A stretch of 49,557 nt of DNA, taken from IMG/VR virus record IMGVR_UViG_3300048997_000080, positions 1 through 49,557 of that record; one strand, 5' to 3'. Source of the DNA: a virus. The notes beneath the pieces were generated by a model that made no database searches, was not told the origin of the DNA, and saw only the letters and a program-made list of their open reading frames with translations. Positions 1 to 7,196 of this stretch are shown piece by piece (the first letter of the stretch is position 1; each line of letters begins with the position of its first letter). A program made the position numbers and the translations under genes.

Positions 1-35
1 GGCAGACCCCAGCACCCCCCGCCCTGGGGCCTGCC
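1..35. other. Imperfect hairpin at the window edge
   Basis: GGCAG at 1-5 pairs with CTGCC at 31-35, and CCCCAG at 7-12 pairs with CTGGGG at 24-29. One A/C mismatch and an 11-base C-rich loop complete an 11-bp stem. There is no T run, so it is not a standard terminator. A second short palindrome (CCGCCGAT/ATCGGCGG, 54-70) follows before the lectin ribosome binding site. Role unknown. Confidence 0.4.
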
Positions 36-92
36 GGTGGGCTCGATTCCCCCGCCGCCGATCATCGGCGGACCACTTCACAAGGAGACGAT

Positions 93-1202
93 TTGAACAT
101 CTTTAGCAAGCTCGCCGCGCCCGTCGTGGGTGCCGGGCTCGCGCTGGGTGCCCTGGCTATGGCCGGAGGAGCAGCCTCCGCGGCCACCGTCACCCCGGGC
201 GTGACGACCACGGTCGTGCTGGACAACGGCGGCTACAAGCAGTGCCTGAACGACAAGGGCGGCAGCCACGCCGCCGGAACCCCGGTGGTGCTGTACACGT
301 GCAGCACCGCCGCGAACAACCAGTGGACCGCCTTCCCCGACAACACGCTGCGGCCCGCCGGTGACACCAACGTCGCTCTCGCGGACGTGTCCGGCAAGGC
401 AGTCCTGGAGCCGGTGGGCGGTACCGGCCAGGACTGGTACGTCCGCGCCGACGGGTCGATCATCTCGGGCCTGTCGGTGCCGGGGTCCTCGATCCTGAAG
501 CTCAACGACCCGGGATTCAATGCCGCGAACGGCACGCAGCTGGTCGTGTTCAACGAGACCGCGGCGACCGGGACCAACGAGCACTGGTATCTGCCGAAGG
601 CCCGGTATGCGACGTCGAAGCTGTCGGCGCGGCCGGACTCGGGCAACGGCGGGAACAACTGGGCCAACGATGCGATGACCCGCGGCTCGATGGTCCTGTA
701 CACGGGGGACGCCAGCACCGGCGTGCACTCCTACCAGGGCAGTGTCTACGACAACGGCACGTTCTACGGGGTCGCCGGGACGCTCACCCCGAACCAGGGC
801 GGCGCCTATGCGACCGTGACGCAGGCTGATTCGACCACCGGCCAGATCGCCGGGTTCGCGAACTACCTGTTCACCTCCAGCGCGTTCGTGTCCTCGGCGC
901 CGGGTTCGGCCTACTCCGGCAGCCAGCCGTCCACGGGATCCTGGCCGGCGCTGTTCTTCGCCTCCGGTGCGGTCACCGATGGCGGCCTGCAGAACAGCGG
1001 GCCGGTCGCATGGCACTGGGGCTATGGGCAGACCAGCAACGACAACTGCTCAGTGAAGGAAACGTGGGTCGACGGGGCCGCCAACTCCAGCGGGAATGTG
1101 ACCGGGGCGGGCAACATCTTCGGCGGTTCGGGAACCGGTGGCTCGAATGCTTCCTGCGCCACCATCACGGCCGCTGCGCGGCCCAGCATCTACGGTGACT
1201 GA
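93..1202 (+). CDS. Secreted ricin-type lectin protein
   Basis: The 369-residue product begins with a clear signal peptide: Lys near the start, a hydrophobic Ala/Gly/Leu core, and a likely cut after an ASA motif near residue 31. Residues 40-165 resemble a ricin-B beta-trefoil, with QW- and DW/HW-type repeat ends (NNQW, GQDW, NEHW). The remaining 200 residues are Gly/Ser/Asn-rich with no domain I can name. The start is TTG, chosen because AAGGAG at 82-87 lies 5 nt upstream. It is on the plus strand, opposite the phage structural genes, so it looks like an independently expressed accessory gene. Carbohydrate binding outside the cell is inferred from the fold; the target is unknown. Confidence 0.8.
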   Translation: MNIFSKLAAPVVGAGLALGALAMAGGAASAATVTPGVTTTVVLDNGGYKQCLNDKGGSHAAGTPVVLYTCSTAANNQWTAFPDNTLRPAGDTNVALADVSGKAVLEPVGGTGQDWYVRADGSIISGLSVPGSSILKLNDPGFNAANGTQLVVFNETAATGTNEHWYLPKARYATSKLSARPDSGNGGNNWANDAMTRGSMVLYTGDASTGVHSYQGSVYDNGTFYGVAGTLTPNQGGAYATVTQADSTTGQIAGFANYLFTSSAFVSSAPGSAYSGSQPSTGSWPALFFASGAVTDGGLQNSGPVAWHWGYGQTSNDNCSVKETWVDGAANSSGNVTGAGNIFGGSGTGGSNASCATITAAARPSIYGD

Positions 1203-1229
1203 CCGGCTGATCCCGGCCTAGTGATGGTT

Positions 1230-1257
1230 CGCGCCCGATCCACCGGGGCCGGGCGCG
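1230..1257 (+). terminator. Hairpin after the lectin gene
   Basis: CGCGCCCG at 1230-1237 pairs perfectly with CGGGCGCG at 1250-1257 across a 12-base loop. It lies 27 bases after the lectin stop and before the phosphoesterase gene. There is no real T run, so termination may be partial. Confidence 0.45.
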
Positions 1258-1288
1258 TTCCACCGGAGACCGGGACAAAGGAACTGAT

Positions 1289-1972
1289 ATGACCGCCGTT
1301 TACTTCACCGCCGACACGCACTTCTGTCACCGCATGGTGGCCGATCTGCGCGGCTTCGGCTCGTCCGAGGAGCACGACGAGGCGATCATCGCCAACTGGA
1401 ACCGGGTCGTGCGCCCGAGCGATCTGGTCTGGCATCTGGGTGATGTCGGACTTGGCAACGAGGCGCGCATCCTTGCGCAGGCCGCCCGGCTGAACGGGCA
1501 CAAGCAACTGATCACCGGCAACCATGACGCCTGCTGGCCCGGTAACCGTGGCGCGCGCTCTCGCCAGCGCCGATGGCTTGAGGTGTTCGAGTCAGTGCAG
1601 GCGTTCGCGCGCATCCGCCTTGAAGGGCGGCCGGTCCTGCTGTCGCACTTCCCGTACGAGGACGATCACACCGACGAGCGCCGCCATGGCCAGTACCGGC
1701 TGAGGGATGAGGGCATGTGGCTGCTGCACGGCCACACCCACCGGGACAACCGGATCAGCCAGAACATGTGGCAGGTCCCGGCAACTATGAGTAGCCCCGC
1801 CGAGGATCGCGGCCGGGAAGTTCACGTCGGCTTGGACGCCTGGACTTTCTGTCCGGCCGGTGAGGCCGCAGTCGTCAGGGTGATCAAGGAGTACGAGGAT
1901 AGCGTGGCCGTTGTTGCCGAACAGACGGCGGCTTGGATGTGCCAGAGGATTGCCGAATCCCGGCACTCCTGA
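1289..1972 (+). CDS. Calcineurin-like metallophosphoesterase
   Basis: The 227-residue product shows the full metallophosphoesterase signature in order: DTH near residue 9, GDVG near 51, GNHD near 79, a SHFPY segment near 118, and HGHTH near 148. These residues bind the two metal ions of this family. Phages often carry small stand-alone members that hydrolyse phosphodiesters or phosphomonoesters; the substrate here cannot be told. AAAGGA sits 6 nt before the ATG. It follows the lectin on the same strand and converges on the minus-strand lysis genes. Confidence 0.85.
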   Translation: MTAVYFTADTHFCHRMVADLRGFGSSEEHDEAIIANWNRVVRPSDLVWHLGDVGLGNEARILAQAARLNGHKQLITGNHDACWPGNRGARSRQRRWLEVFESVQAFARIRLEGRPVLLSHFPYEDDHTDERRHGQYRLRDEGMWLLHGHTHRDNRISQNMWQVPATMSSPAEDRGREVHVGLDAWTFCPAGEAAVVRVIKEYEDSVAVVAEQTAAWMCQRIAESRHS

Positions 1973-1989
1973 TTCCGCGCATGCGAAAA

Positions 1990-2033
1990 GGCCCGGCCGC
2001 CCCCGATCCCGAAGGATCAAGAGCGGCCGGGCC
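1990..2033. terminator. Bidirectional terminator between convergent operons
   Basis: A perfect 11-bp inverted repeat (GGCCCGGCCGC at 1990-2000 and GCGGCCGGGCC at 2023-2033) separates the plus-strand phosphoesterase from the minus-strand operon. Read on the minus strand the stem is followed by TTTT (complement of 1986-1989), a good intrinsic terminator. On the plus strand the tail is TCTCGTCT, weaker. Confidence 0.8.
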
Positions 2034-2066
2034 TCTCGTCTGCACTGGGGGATGTCCCCCGCCTAG

Positions 2067-2174
2067 CTACTCCTGCGGCTTACTCTCGCGCTCTGCCCCG
2101 TCCCCGTGGGCGATGCGCCACCATCCGTTCACCCACGCCAGGAACGCCCGCCAGCGGGCCAGCAGCCTGCTCAC
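2067..2174 (-). CDS. Mini-protein 2 of a tandem pair (35 aa)
   Basis: The GTG start overlaps the TGA of the preceding mini-gene (GTGA). The 35-residue product starts MSRL, is Trp-rich in the middle (WVNGWW) and ends in a charged tail. It is the last gene before the terminator of the long minus-strand operon. The same CCGTGAGCAGGCTG junction occurs one gene upstream. Function unknown; the position after a holin-like gene suggests a lysis accessory role. Confidence 0.5.
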   Translation of the reverse strand: MSRLLARWRAFLAWVNGWWRIAHGDGAERESKPQE

Positions 2175-2290
2175 GGGTGCGCCCGCCTAGCCTGCTTCTC
2201 CCGCTCCTCCCTGGGCTGCCAGCCGAGCGTGATCGCGACCGCGTAGATCCGGTCGAGCAGGAAGTACGCCACGGCCCGCAGCCTGCTCAC
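2171..2290 (-). CDS. Mini-protein 1 of a tandem pair (39 aa)
   Basis: The GTG overlaps the TGA of the holin-like gene by GTGA, implying translational coupling. The 39-residue product starts MSRL, has a short apolar segment (VAYFLL...AVAITLGW) and ends in a strongly basic tail. Its first four residues and the junction DNA match those of the next mini-gene, so the pair may be a duplication. Function unknown. Confidence 0.5.
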   Translation of the reverse strand: MSRLRAVAYFLLDRIYAVAITLGWQPREEREKQARRAHP

Positions 2291-2676
2291 GGGGCAGCCC
2301 GCAAGGCCGCCGTACGCCGCGCCGACCGGGCCCGCAGCGTCACCAGCGTCGTCAGGTTCGGCCGCATCACAATCATGCCCAGGATGAGGTTGACGGCCGA
2401 CACGACCGCGGCGATCCCGGCGCTCGGCAGGTGCACGTTGAAGATCACCAGTGATTGCAGGATCGTCCCCGCCGCTCCGGAGATCACCGCGACGTTCACC
2501 GGCCGGGCCAGGAACGCCGTGACGACCGTGCCGATCGCGGTGGCCAATCCGGCGAGCGTCCCCGCTTCCACCGTGGTGAGGTGACCGAAAGCGATGATCA
2601 GGGCGGCCGCGGCGGAGAGCGCGGTGACGTACCAGGCGGCCGGCTCGGCCTTGAGGGTGGCGAGCAGGTTCTTCAC
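2287..2676 (-). CDS. Holin-like multi-pass membrane protein
   Basis: The 129-residue product has about four predicted membrane segments (near residues 12-32, 38-57, 64-80 and 88-106) and a basic C-terminus, the layout of many actinophage holins. The start is GTG at 2676, chosen because AGGAAGGGG lies 6-9 nt upstream; the frame is open further up but there it only mirrors the next gene. It sits in the lysis region, 13 nt after the papain-fold-like gene and two genes after the GH25 lysozyme. Holin function is inferred from topology and position. Confidence 0.6.
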   Translation of the reverse strand: MKNLLATLKAEPAAWYVTALSAAAALIIAFGHLTTVEAGTLAGLATAIGTVVTAFLARPVNVAVISGAAGTILQSLVIFNVHLPSAGIAAVVSAVNLILGMIVMRPNLTTLVTLRARSARRTAALRAAP

Positions 2677-2689
2677 GGTGCCCCTTCCT

Positions 2690-3610
2690 CTACAGACCGT
2701 GAGATGCCAGGAAAGCGACGACTTCGCTGATGTCGCGGTCGACGGATGCGGCCACGATCCGGATGTGCTCGGCCAGTTCGCCCAGGAGCGCCCGCTCGCG
2801 GGAGACGGCCGGGGGCTCGTCGGTGCTGTCGCCTCCGGCCGGCTGACCGCCCGTGCCGTGCAGCGCGTCGATGTCTGCCCGGAGCGCAGCGAGGGCCTGC
2901 GCGTCGATCTCGTCCTCATGCATGACCACGGCCCACGCCTCGGAGAGGCAGGCCTTCGTCCACGCGGTGGTGGCGTCCTGCTCGGCGCCCCATGTGATGT
3001 AGCCATCGGTGCCCTGGCCGTCTGCCTTCACCTTGAGGATGCAGTGGCCGTCGTCCGGGTCGGACTCCTGGCCATTGGCGACGGTCCACGCCTGGCTCTC
3101 GCCGAACAGCTGGTCGGCGTCGTCGGTGAGGTCGACGCCCACGTAGAGGCCCTTGAACTGCTGCATGGCCGAGTCGCAGGCCTTGGCGTTGGTGTGGTCG
3201 ACGGGCGCGAAGGCCAGGACCTTGCCGGACCGGTACCACGCGAGCAGGACATCGGCGAGGTTGACGCCCACGTCCTGGCCGTGGTCGTACTTCAGGTACT
3301 CCGCCACGAGGTCGTCGCTGGACTCGGGGGTTTCGCTCAGGCCCCGGCAGGCGGCCTTACTCATCTGGTAATGCTCGCGGCCGGCGTACCCACAGTCGCC
3401 CACACCGTCCGGGTAGGTGGTGCACGTGGGGTCGGGACCATTTCCGGCCATGCCCCAAGATTCCTTGGCGATCCCGCCCGTGACGTCCACGGGGTAGCTC
3501 GGCGCAGGCAGGGGCTCGCTCAGGTACTCGTGCAGATAGCGGATCGGCAGGCGCTCGCCCTCGGGCTTGACGGGGAGCTTGCCGCGCTTTCCGGGCGTGC
3601 GGGTGATCAC
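2690..3610 (-). CDS. Papain-fold-like phage protein, possible cysteine peptidase
   Basis: The start is GTG at 3610, with GGAGG 7 nt upstream; product 306 residues. It contains a GDCGYAG segment where a papain-type nucleophile Cys would lie, and about 130 residues later a DGHCILKV segment fitting the active-site His, followed by an ITWG strand. That spacing and order match C1/C39-like folds seen in actinobacterial phages. The N-terminus is Lys/Arg/Pro-rich. The last 70 residues form an acidic, helical tail. Catalysis is not proven. It has its own ribosome binding site and lies just after an intrinsic terminator, so its expression may be set separately from the genes upstream. Confidence 0.5.
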   Translation of the reverse strand: MITRTPGKRGKLPVKPEGERLPIRYLHEYLSEPLPAPSYPVDVTGGIAKESWGMAGNGPDPTCTTYPDGVGDCGYAGREHYQMSKAACRGLSETPESSDDLVAEYLKYDHGQDVGVNLADVLLAWYRSGKVLAFAPVDHTNAKACDSAMQQFKGLYVGVDLTDDADQLFGESQAWTVANGQESDPDDGHCILKVKADGQGTDGYITWGAEQDATTAWTKACLSEAWAVVMHEDEIDAQALAALRADIDALHGTGGQPAGGDSTDEPPAVSRERALLGELAEHIRIVAASVDRDISEVVAFLASHGL

Positions 3611-3629
3611 AGGGGTACCTCCGGGCGTG

Positions 3630-3652
3630 AAAAAGCCCGGCTGAAGCCGGGC
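3630..3652 (-). terminator. Intrinsic terminator inside the lysis region
   Basis: GCCCGGC and GCCGGGC form a 7-bp stem with a 4-base loop; on the minus strand it is followed by five T (complement of 3630-3634). It lies between the small membrane-protein gene and the papain-fold-like gene, both minus strand, so it may reduce read-through. Confidence 0.7.
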
Positions 3653-3678
3653 GGGGTGAAACGGATTAAACCGGCAGG

Positions 3679-3861
3679 TCAGATGCTCCGAACTGGCAGC
3701 AGCGAGACAAACCACGCCACGGCCAGCGTCGCCAGCCCCGCAGGCTCCAGCCAGTCCCCCGAAGACATGGAGATGGCTCCGGCGGCGATGAGGGTGGCGA
3801 GGATGAGGAACAGGGCCGCGAGGGCGGCAAGGCCAAGCACGAGAATCAGCTTTCCGGTCAC
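3679..3861 (-). CDS. Small two-helix membrane protein (60 aa)
   Basis: The GTG start has AAGGAG 6 nt upstream. The product is almost entirely two hydrophobic helices separated by a short polar turn (MSSGDWLEP). It lies directly after the GH25 lysozyme gene, so a lysis role is plausible, but I do not recognise a family. Confidence 0.55.
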   Translation of the reverse strand: MTGKLILVLGLAALAALFLILATLIAAGAISMSSGDWLEPAGLATLAVAWFVSLLPVRSI

Positions 3862-3893
3862 GGGGCGCTCCTTGTCCGCAGGGACGGTCGGCG

Positions 3894-4931
3894 TCAGAGG
3901 GTGTGGTACGACAGCGGTGCCTTGCCGTCCTGGTCGCCGCCGTCGACTCGCCAGATCGAGAAGCCGTTGCAGTCGGCCGGCGCGGCGATCTCGTAGGTCC
4001 AGGTGCCGTTGGCGGGCAGCGCGATCTCGGGGGTCAGGTAGGGCTGGCCACCCTCGTGGTTGATCAGCAGGTGGAACTTCGGCGGGACGGCCTGCATCTC
4101 CTGCCAGCCGCCGCAGACGATGACGATGTTGCTGACCTGGCCGCCGGCCCAGGAGAACGCCTCCCAGGTTCCTTTGGCGGCGCTGACCGGTCCTGCTGGC
4201 ATGTCTTCCTCCATCGGTGGCTGAACGGGCCCGGGCGTGGGCTTGGGTGCGGGCTGCTGGCCGCCGTACGCGAGGGCGGCGAGCTCGTCGATCGAGCCGT
4301 GGTAAAGGCTCGCGTCACAGGTGCCGACACCGGGCACGGCGTAGCTGTCGGTGAACTGCCACAGCGTGTGCGGCGTGGACGGTTCGGCGGACTGATAGGC
4401 GGCGATCCACTGGACGGGCAGCAGCCCGGTCTCCTGGCCGAATGAGAGGCCCGTGTAGGTCCACAGGTACGGCTTGATCCCGTTGCCGTACAGCTTGACC
4501 ATCTCGTTGTACCAGGCGGTGAGCATGGCCTTGGCGCCCTGCTCGCAGTCGGCGATGAACACCTCACCCGGCTGGATGGCACCGACGAGAGTGCGGAACG
4601 CCCGGGCCTGCGCCGCACCGTCCTGGCCCGCGACGAGGAATTGGTAGATCCCGCAGAAGCGGACGCCACCCTGGTGCAGCGCCAGCCGCCGGGCCCCGCT
4701 GTACCAGGCTGTGTCCACGTGGCTGGTGCCGTACAGGCTGCGGATGACGATGGCCTTAGACCAGTTGAGGTAGGCCGCGTCGGTGATGCTGGCCTGGAAT
4801 TCTGAGCAGTCGGCCAGCAGAACCTTGGAGCCGGACGCGACAGCCCCAGCCGCGTGCAGGGGCAGGTAGCCGGGCTGCTCGCCGGGCACATGCCCGGCGC
4901 GGAACGCCTTGAACTCGGGGTTGATGCTCAC
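3894..4931 (-). CDS. GH25 lysozyme (endolysin) with C-terminal binding region
   Basis: The GH25 fold is indicated by LADCSEFQ near the start (family D-x-S-x-x-Q), FIADCEQG (the D-x-E acid pair) and a late LWQFTDS...GVGTCDAS segment. This enzyme class cuts the N-acetylmuramyl-N-acetylglucosamine bond. A Pro-rich linker then leads to about 90 residues likely to bind the wall. I start it at GTG 4931: AGGAAGG lies about 10 nt upstream and the GTG overlaps the stop of the zinc-ribbon mini-gene (GTGA). The reading frame is open up to 5369, so a 491-residue fusion with the upstream membrane gene is also possible on paper. Product from 4931: 345 residues. Confidence 0.8.
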   Translation of the reverse strand: MSINPEFKAFRAGHVPGEQPGYLPLHAAGAVASGSKVLLADCSEFQASITDAAYLNWSKAIVIRSLYGTSHVDTAWYSGARRLALHQGGVRFCGIYQFLVAGQDGAAQARAFRTLVGAIQPGEVFIADCEQGAKAMLTAWYNEMVKLYGNGIKPYLWTYTGLSFGQETGLLPVQWIAAYQSAEPSTPHTLWQFTDSYAVPGVGTCDASLYHGSIDELAALAYGGQQPAPKPTPGPVQPPMEEDMPAGPVSAAKGTWEAFSWAGGQVSNIVIVCGGWQEMQAVPPKFHLLINHEGGQPYLTPEIALPANGTWTYEIAAPADCNGFSIWRVDGGDQDGKAPLSYHTL

Positions 4932-5038
4932 TGCGCGGCTACCTTCCTGACGGGGCGCCATGCCTTCAGGCAGGTCTGGCACCAGCCTTTGACCGTGCTC
5001 GGTGCCGCCCACCGGCCGCATCGCCAGCACCACTTCAT
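4928..5038 (-). CDS. Zinc-ribbon mini-protein (36 aa)
   Basis: This short frame encodes CWRC, a 13-residue spacer, then CQTC: two CxxC pairs fit one zinc site. A GGGGG ribosome binding site lies 5 nt before the ATG, and the stop overlaps the lysozyme GTG. About 86% of its third codon positions are G or C, somewhat higher than the overlapping lysozyme-frame extension, which supports this frame as the coding one. Partner and role unknown. Confidence 0.55.
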   Translation of the reverse strand: MKWCWRCGRWAAPSTVKGWCQTCLKAWRPVRKVAAQ

Positions 5039-5369
5039 GGCTGCCCCCGGCCTGATCCTTGTTGTGCCGGTGAATGTGCGCGATGCGGCGTCTTGTCAGC
5101 CGCTCTCCCGTGTGGGCGGGATGGCAGTGGCGGCAGAGGCGGTATGTGATCCCGGTCGCCTCATCAGTGAAGTCGTACTTGGCGTGCCGCGGGCACCACC
5201 AGGTGTGGCAGGTGTGATGGATGTACCAGCCGAAGAACCAGACGGTCACGCCGACGAGGAACGACCCGGCTATGCCGGACCAGAACGAGTACCAGCCCCA
5301 GTGACCGTAGGGCAGGCCGTAGTCGATACCCCCGGTGTGGACGAGCCATCGCCAGATGACGGCGATCAC
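5035..5369 (-). CDS. Membrane protein with Cys/His cluster, 3' end unclear
   Basis: The GTG at 5369 has AAGGAG 5 nt upstream. The product starts with one hydrophobic helix (SGIAGSFLVGVTVWFFGWYI), then Cys/His pairs (HHTCH, CPRH, CRHCH) and a basic helix. Related actinophage proteins are about 110 residues and end here. In this sequence the frame has no stop and runs into the lysozyme. One extra base in the GGGGG near 5046 would create a TGA overlapping the zinc-ribbon ATG. The given 3' end is that expected stop, so the interval is not a multiple of three. Confidence 0.5.
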
Positions 5370-5378
5370 TGGCTCTCC

Positions 5379-5873
5379 TTACGGGTAGACGCAGATGCCG
5401 AGGAGGATGCGGACGCACACGCTGGACAGCCCGATCTGCACGCTGATCAACGGGCCCGGCTTACCCGGCGGTGACGGCCGCGGTGACGGGGATGGTGACG
5501 GCTGCGGCCGGGGCGACGGAGTCGTGGGTGCCGGGCGCGGGCGTGTGCTGCTGGTGCGCGGCCCCGGTGCCGCGGGGGGCAGGGTCGCGCCAGTGCGCCC
5601 GGGCCGCCCGCTGGGGCCTGCGCTGGCGGATCCTGGACGTTGTGTCCTGCTGGTGGCTCCCGGGCGCGCACTGGGCCCGGCGTGGCCGCCCGGGACCGCC
5701 TGACGCGCCCCGGGCGTGCTCCGGAACGGGGACGGTGAGGCGCTGGGCCGGGGCCGGTAGCCCGGCAGGTGCAGCGGCGGCGCGGTGCCGGTCAGCAGCA
5801 CGGCCGGGGCGGCGATGGCGAGCAGGGACGCCCACAGCAACAGGAAGGCGGCGATCGTCTTAAGGTGCCCCAT
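5379..5873 (-). CDS. Membrane-anchored Pro/Ser/Arg-rich protein
   Basis: The 164-residue product has an N-terminal membrane helix (about residues 7-28). About 105 residues of Pro, Ser, Arg and Thr follow, likely an unfolded or wall-spanning linker, and then a short apolar C-terminus with two Cys. Its stop codon lies inside the ribosome binding site of the next gene. It overlaps the upstream gene by 14 bases. It might be a spanin-like or wall-spanning lysis factor, but I see no specific motif. Confidence 0.55.
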   Translation of the reverse strand: MGHLKTIAAFLLLWASLLAIAAPAVLLTGTAPPLHLPGYRPRPSASPSPFRSTPGARQAVPGGHAGPSARPGATSRTQRPGSASAGPSGRPGRTGATLPPAAPGPRTSSTRPRPAPTTPSPRPQPSPSPSPRPSPPGKPGPLISVQIGLSSVCVRILLGICVYP

Positions 5874-6204
5874 CGTCGTCCGGGTCTTCCCGGCGATCTT
5901 CCCGGCGGAACTTGGACCACGCGACCACTCTCCAGGCCATAACCGGGGTGATCAGGCCGATCAGCACCACATCTGCCCATGCGGTGACGATGGAGTCGGC
6001 CCGGGACAGGTGGAAGAACAAGGCCAGCGATGTGGGGACCAGCAGCATCGCGATCAGGGCATCCTTGACCACGAGGGTGCGCCCGATCACGTTCCTCCAC
6101 CACTTCGCCCACGCGGAGTACAAGGCGACCCACAGCACGATGGACGCGAAGCCGCTGATCAGGAACACCCGGAGCAGCAGGTCGATGAGCTGTATTTCCG
6201 TCAC
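5860..6204 (-). CDS. Phage membrane protein, three to four helices (114 aa)
   Basis: Hydrophobic segments lie near residues 5-28, 46-66 and 72-92, followed by a charged tail (KFRREDRRED). The GTG start overlaps the stop of the upstream gene (GTGA). Similar membrane proteins sit after the tail fibres in many actinophages and are often annotated as holins. Holin or antiholin is possible; not decided by the sequence. Confidence 0.6.
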   Translation of the reverse strand: MTEIQLIDLLLRVFLISGFASIVLWVALYSAWAKWWRNVIGRTLVVKDALIAMLLVPTSLALFFHLSRADSIVTAWADVVLIGLITPVMAWRVVAWSKFRREDRREDPDDDGAP

Positions 6205-6422
6205 GATCGCCCCTGCGTGATCTGCCGGGCGATGCTCTCGGCGAAGTGATTGCCTGCTGTCATCCGGGCGATGTCGTCGGTGACCTGCTGGGCGTCGCTC
6301 GCCCGCCGGCGTGACTGAGCAGCCTCAGCGCGGGCAGCCGCGATGGCCCTCTTCCGCTGGGGGCGGCCCGGCCAGGGCAGCATGGCTGCCGCCAAGCGCC
6401 TCACCGCCTTCCATGCGCTCAT
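6201..6422 (-). CDS. Small basic helical protein (73 aa)
   Basis: Arg/Ala-rich, helical, with a conserved-looking C-terminal NHFAESIARQI segment that I associate with actinophage hypothetical proteins in this position. The ATG overlaps the upstream stop (ATGA). No function known. Confidence 0.5.
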   Translation of the reverse strand: MSAWKAVRRLAAAMLPWPGRPQRKRAIAAARAEAAQSRRRASDAQQVTDDIARMTAGNHFAESIARQITQGRS

Positions 6423-6724
6423 AAGCCGGCTTCTTCCAGCGGAGGGGGCGCACCCGCCGGCGGTGACTGCCGGGCGAGCTGTATCCCCGCCTGCAGCGCG
6501 GCCATCATGTCCCGGGATGCCTGGGCGGCGGCGACCGCTGTGTCGGCCCGCTCCCGCTCGGACGCGAGAGCGCTCTTGAGCTCTTTGATCTCCTCGTCTT
6601 TGTCCGCTATCACGGATTTGGGGAAGATCAGGCCGAGGATGAACAGGCAGCAGAACACCCCGGCGACGCCGGCGCTGGACAGCAGGGAGATGAGTGCCGG
6701 GTCCGGCATCTCAGCGGGCGCCAT
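6419..6724 (-). CDS. Membrane-anchored coiled-coil protein (101 aa)
   Basis: One membrane helix (residues 13-34) is followed by a KDEEIKELKSAL coiled coil and a Pro-rich end. This layout recurs next to tail-fibre and lysis genes in actinophages. The ribosome binding site is weak and an ATG at codon 6 is an alternative start. It is the first of a tightly overlapping set of membrane genes. Confidence 0.6.
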   Translation of the reverse strand: MAPAEMPDPALISLLSSAGVAGVFCCLFILGLIFPKSVIADKDEEIKELKSALASERERADTAVAAAQASRDMMAALQAGIQLARQSPPAGAPPPLEEAGL

Positions 6725-6801
6725 GTGCGATAGCGCCGGGGGTGATCCGTGAGGTCGCTTTGCCTGCCGTCATCCGCCCCCCTTGTGGCTCGAGGTCTGG
6801 C

Positions 6802-7185
6802 TCAGGCCGAAGGCGTGTAGGCCATGAAGTCCTGGCCGGTGACCGTCAGCGGCGAGCCCTCGACGCTGGGGTAGAACGTCCAGTACCGCTGGACCTTGGC
6901 CTTCAGCGCCCACTGGGACTCTTCGATGCCCATCGTGGTCATCATGCTGTTCAGCAGCGCGGTGAACGCGGCCTCAATCTCATCCTGGTCAAACGTGCCG
7001 TAGTCGACCTGCAGATCACCGCTGCTGTCGTACGACCAGTCGAACGAGAACGAGATCGCCGGAGCGGGAACGCCCGTGTTCTGCACCATTCCGTTGGTGC
7101 CGATGGGCACGTTGTCGACCAAGGCCAGGCCGTACTGGACGGTGACTACTTTGGCGTCACCGGACGCGGGGAAGTGGTTCGCCAC
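6802..7185 (-). CDS. Conserved phage protein after the tail fibre (127 aa)
   Basis: The GTG at 7185 was chosen for the GAGG/CAGG upstream. The frame stays open far upstream only as a mirror of the fibre gene. The product is soluble, beta-rich at first (VVTVQYGLALVDNVPIG) and helical in the middle (EIEAAFTALLNSMMTTM). Probably a structural or assembly accessory of the tail tip; I do not recognise a named family. Confidence 0.55.
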   Translation of the reverse strand: MANHFPASGDAKVVTVQYGLALVDNVPIGTNGMVQNTGVPAPAISFSFDWSYDSSGDLQVDYGTFDQDEIEAAFTALLNSMMTTMGIEESQWALKAKVQRYWTFYPSVEGSPLTVTGQDFMAYTPSA

Positions 7186-7196
7186 GGGAACCTGCC

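Noticed and set aside
37-61. tRNA 3' end (T-arm GTGGG-CTCGATT-CCCCC plus acceptor strand)
   Set aside because: The T-arm has a T/C mismatch and lacks the usual T54. The sequence to its left folds into a long hairpin, not an anticodon arm, and no CCA is present.
2594-4063. A 489-codon plus-strand frame
   Set aside because: Antisense to the papain-fold-like and lysozyme genes, with no ribosome binding site and shadow-type composition.
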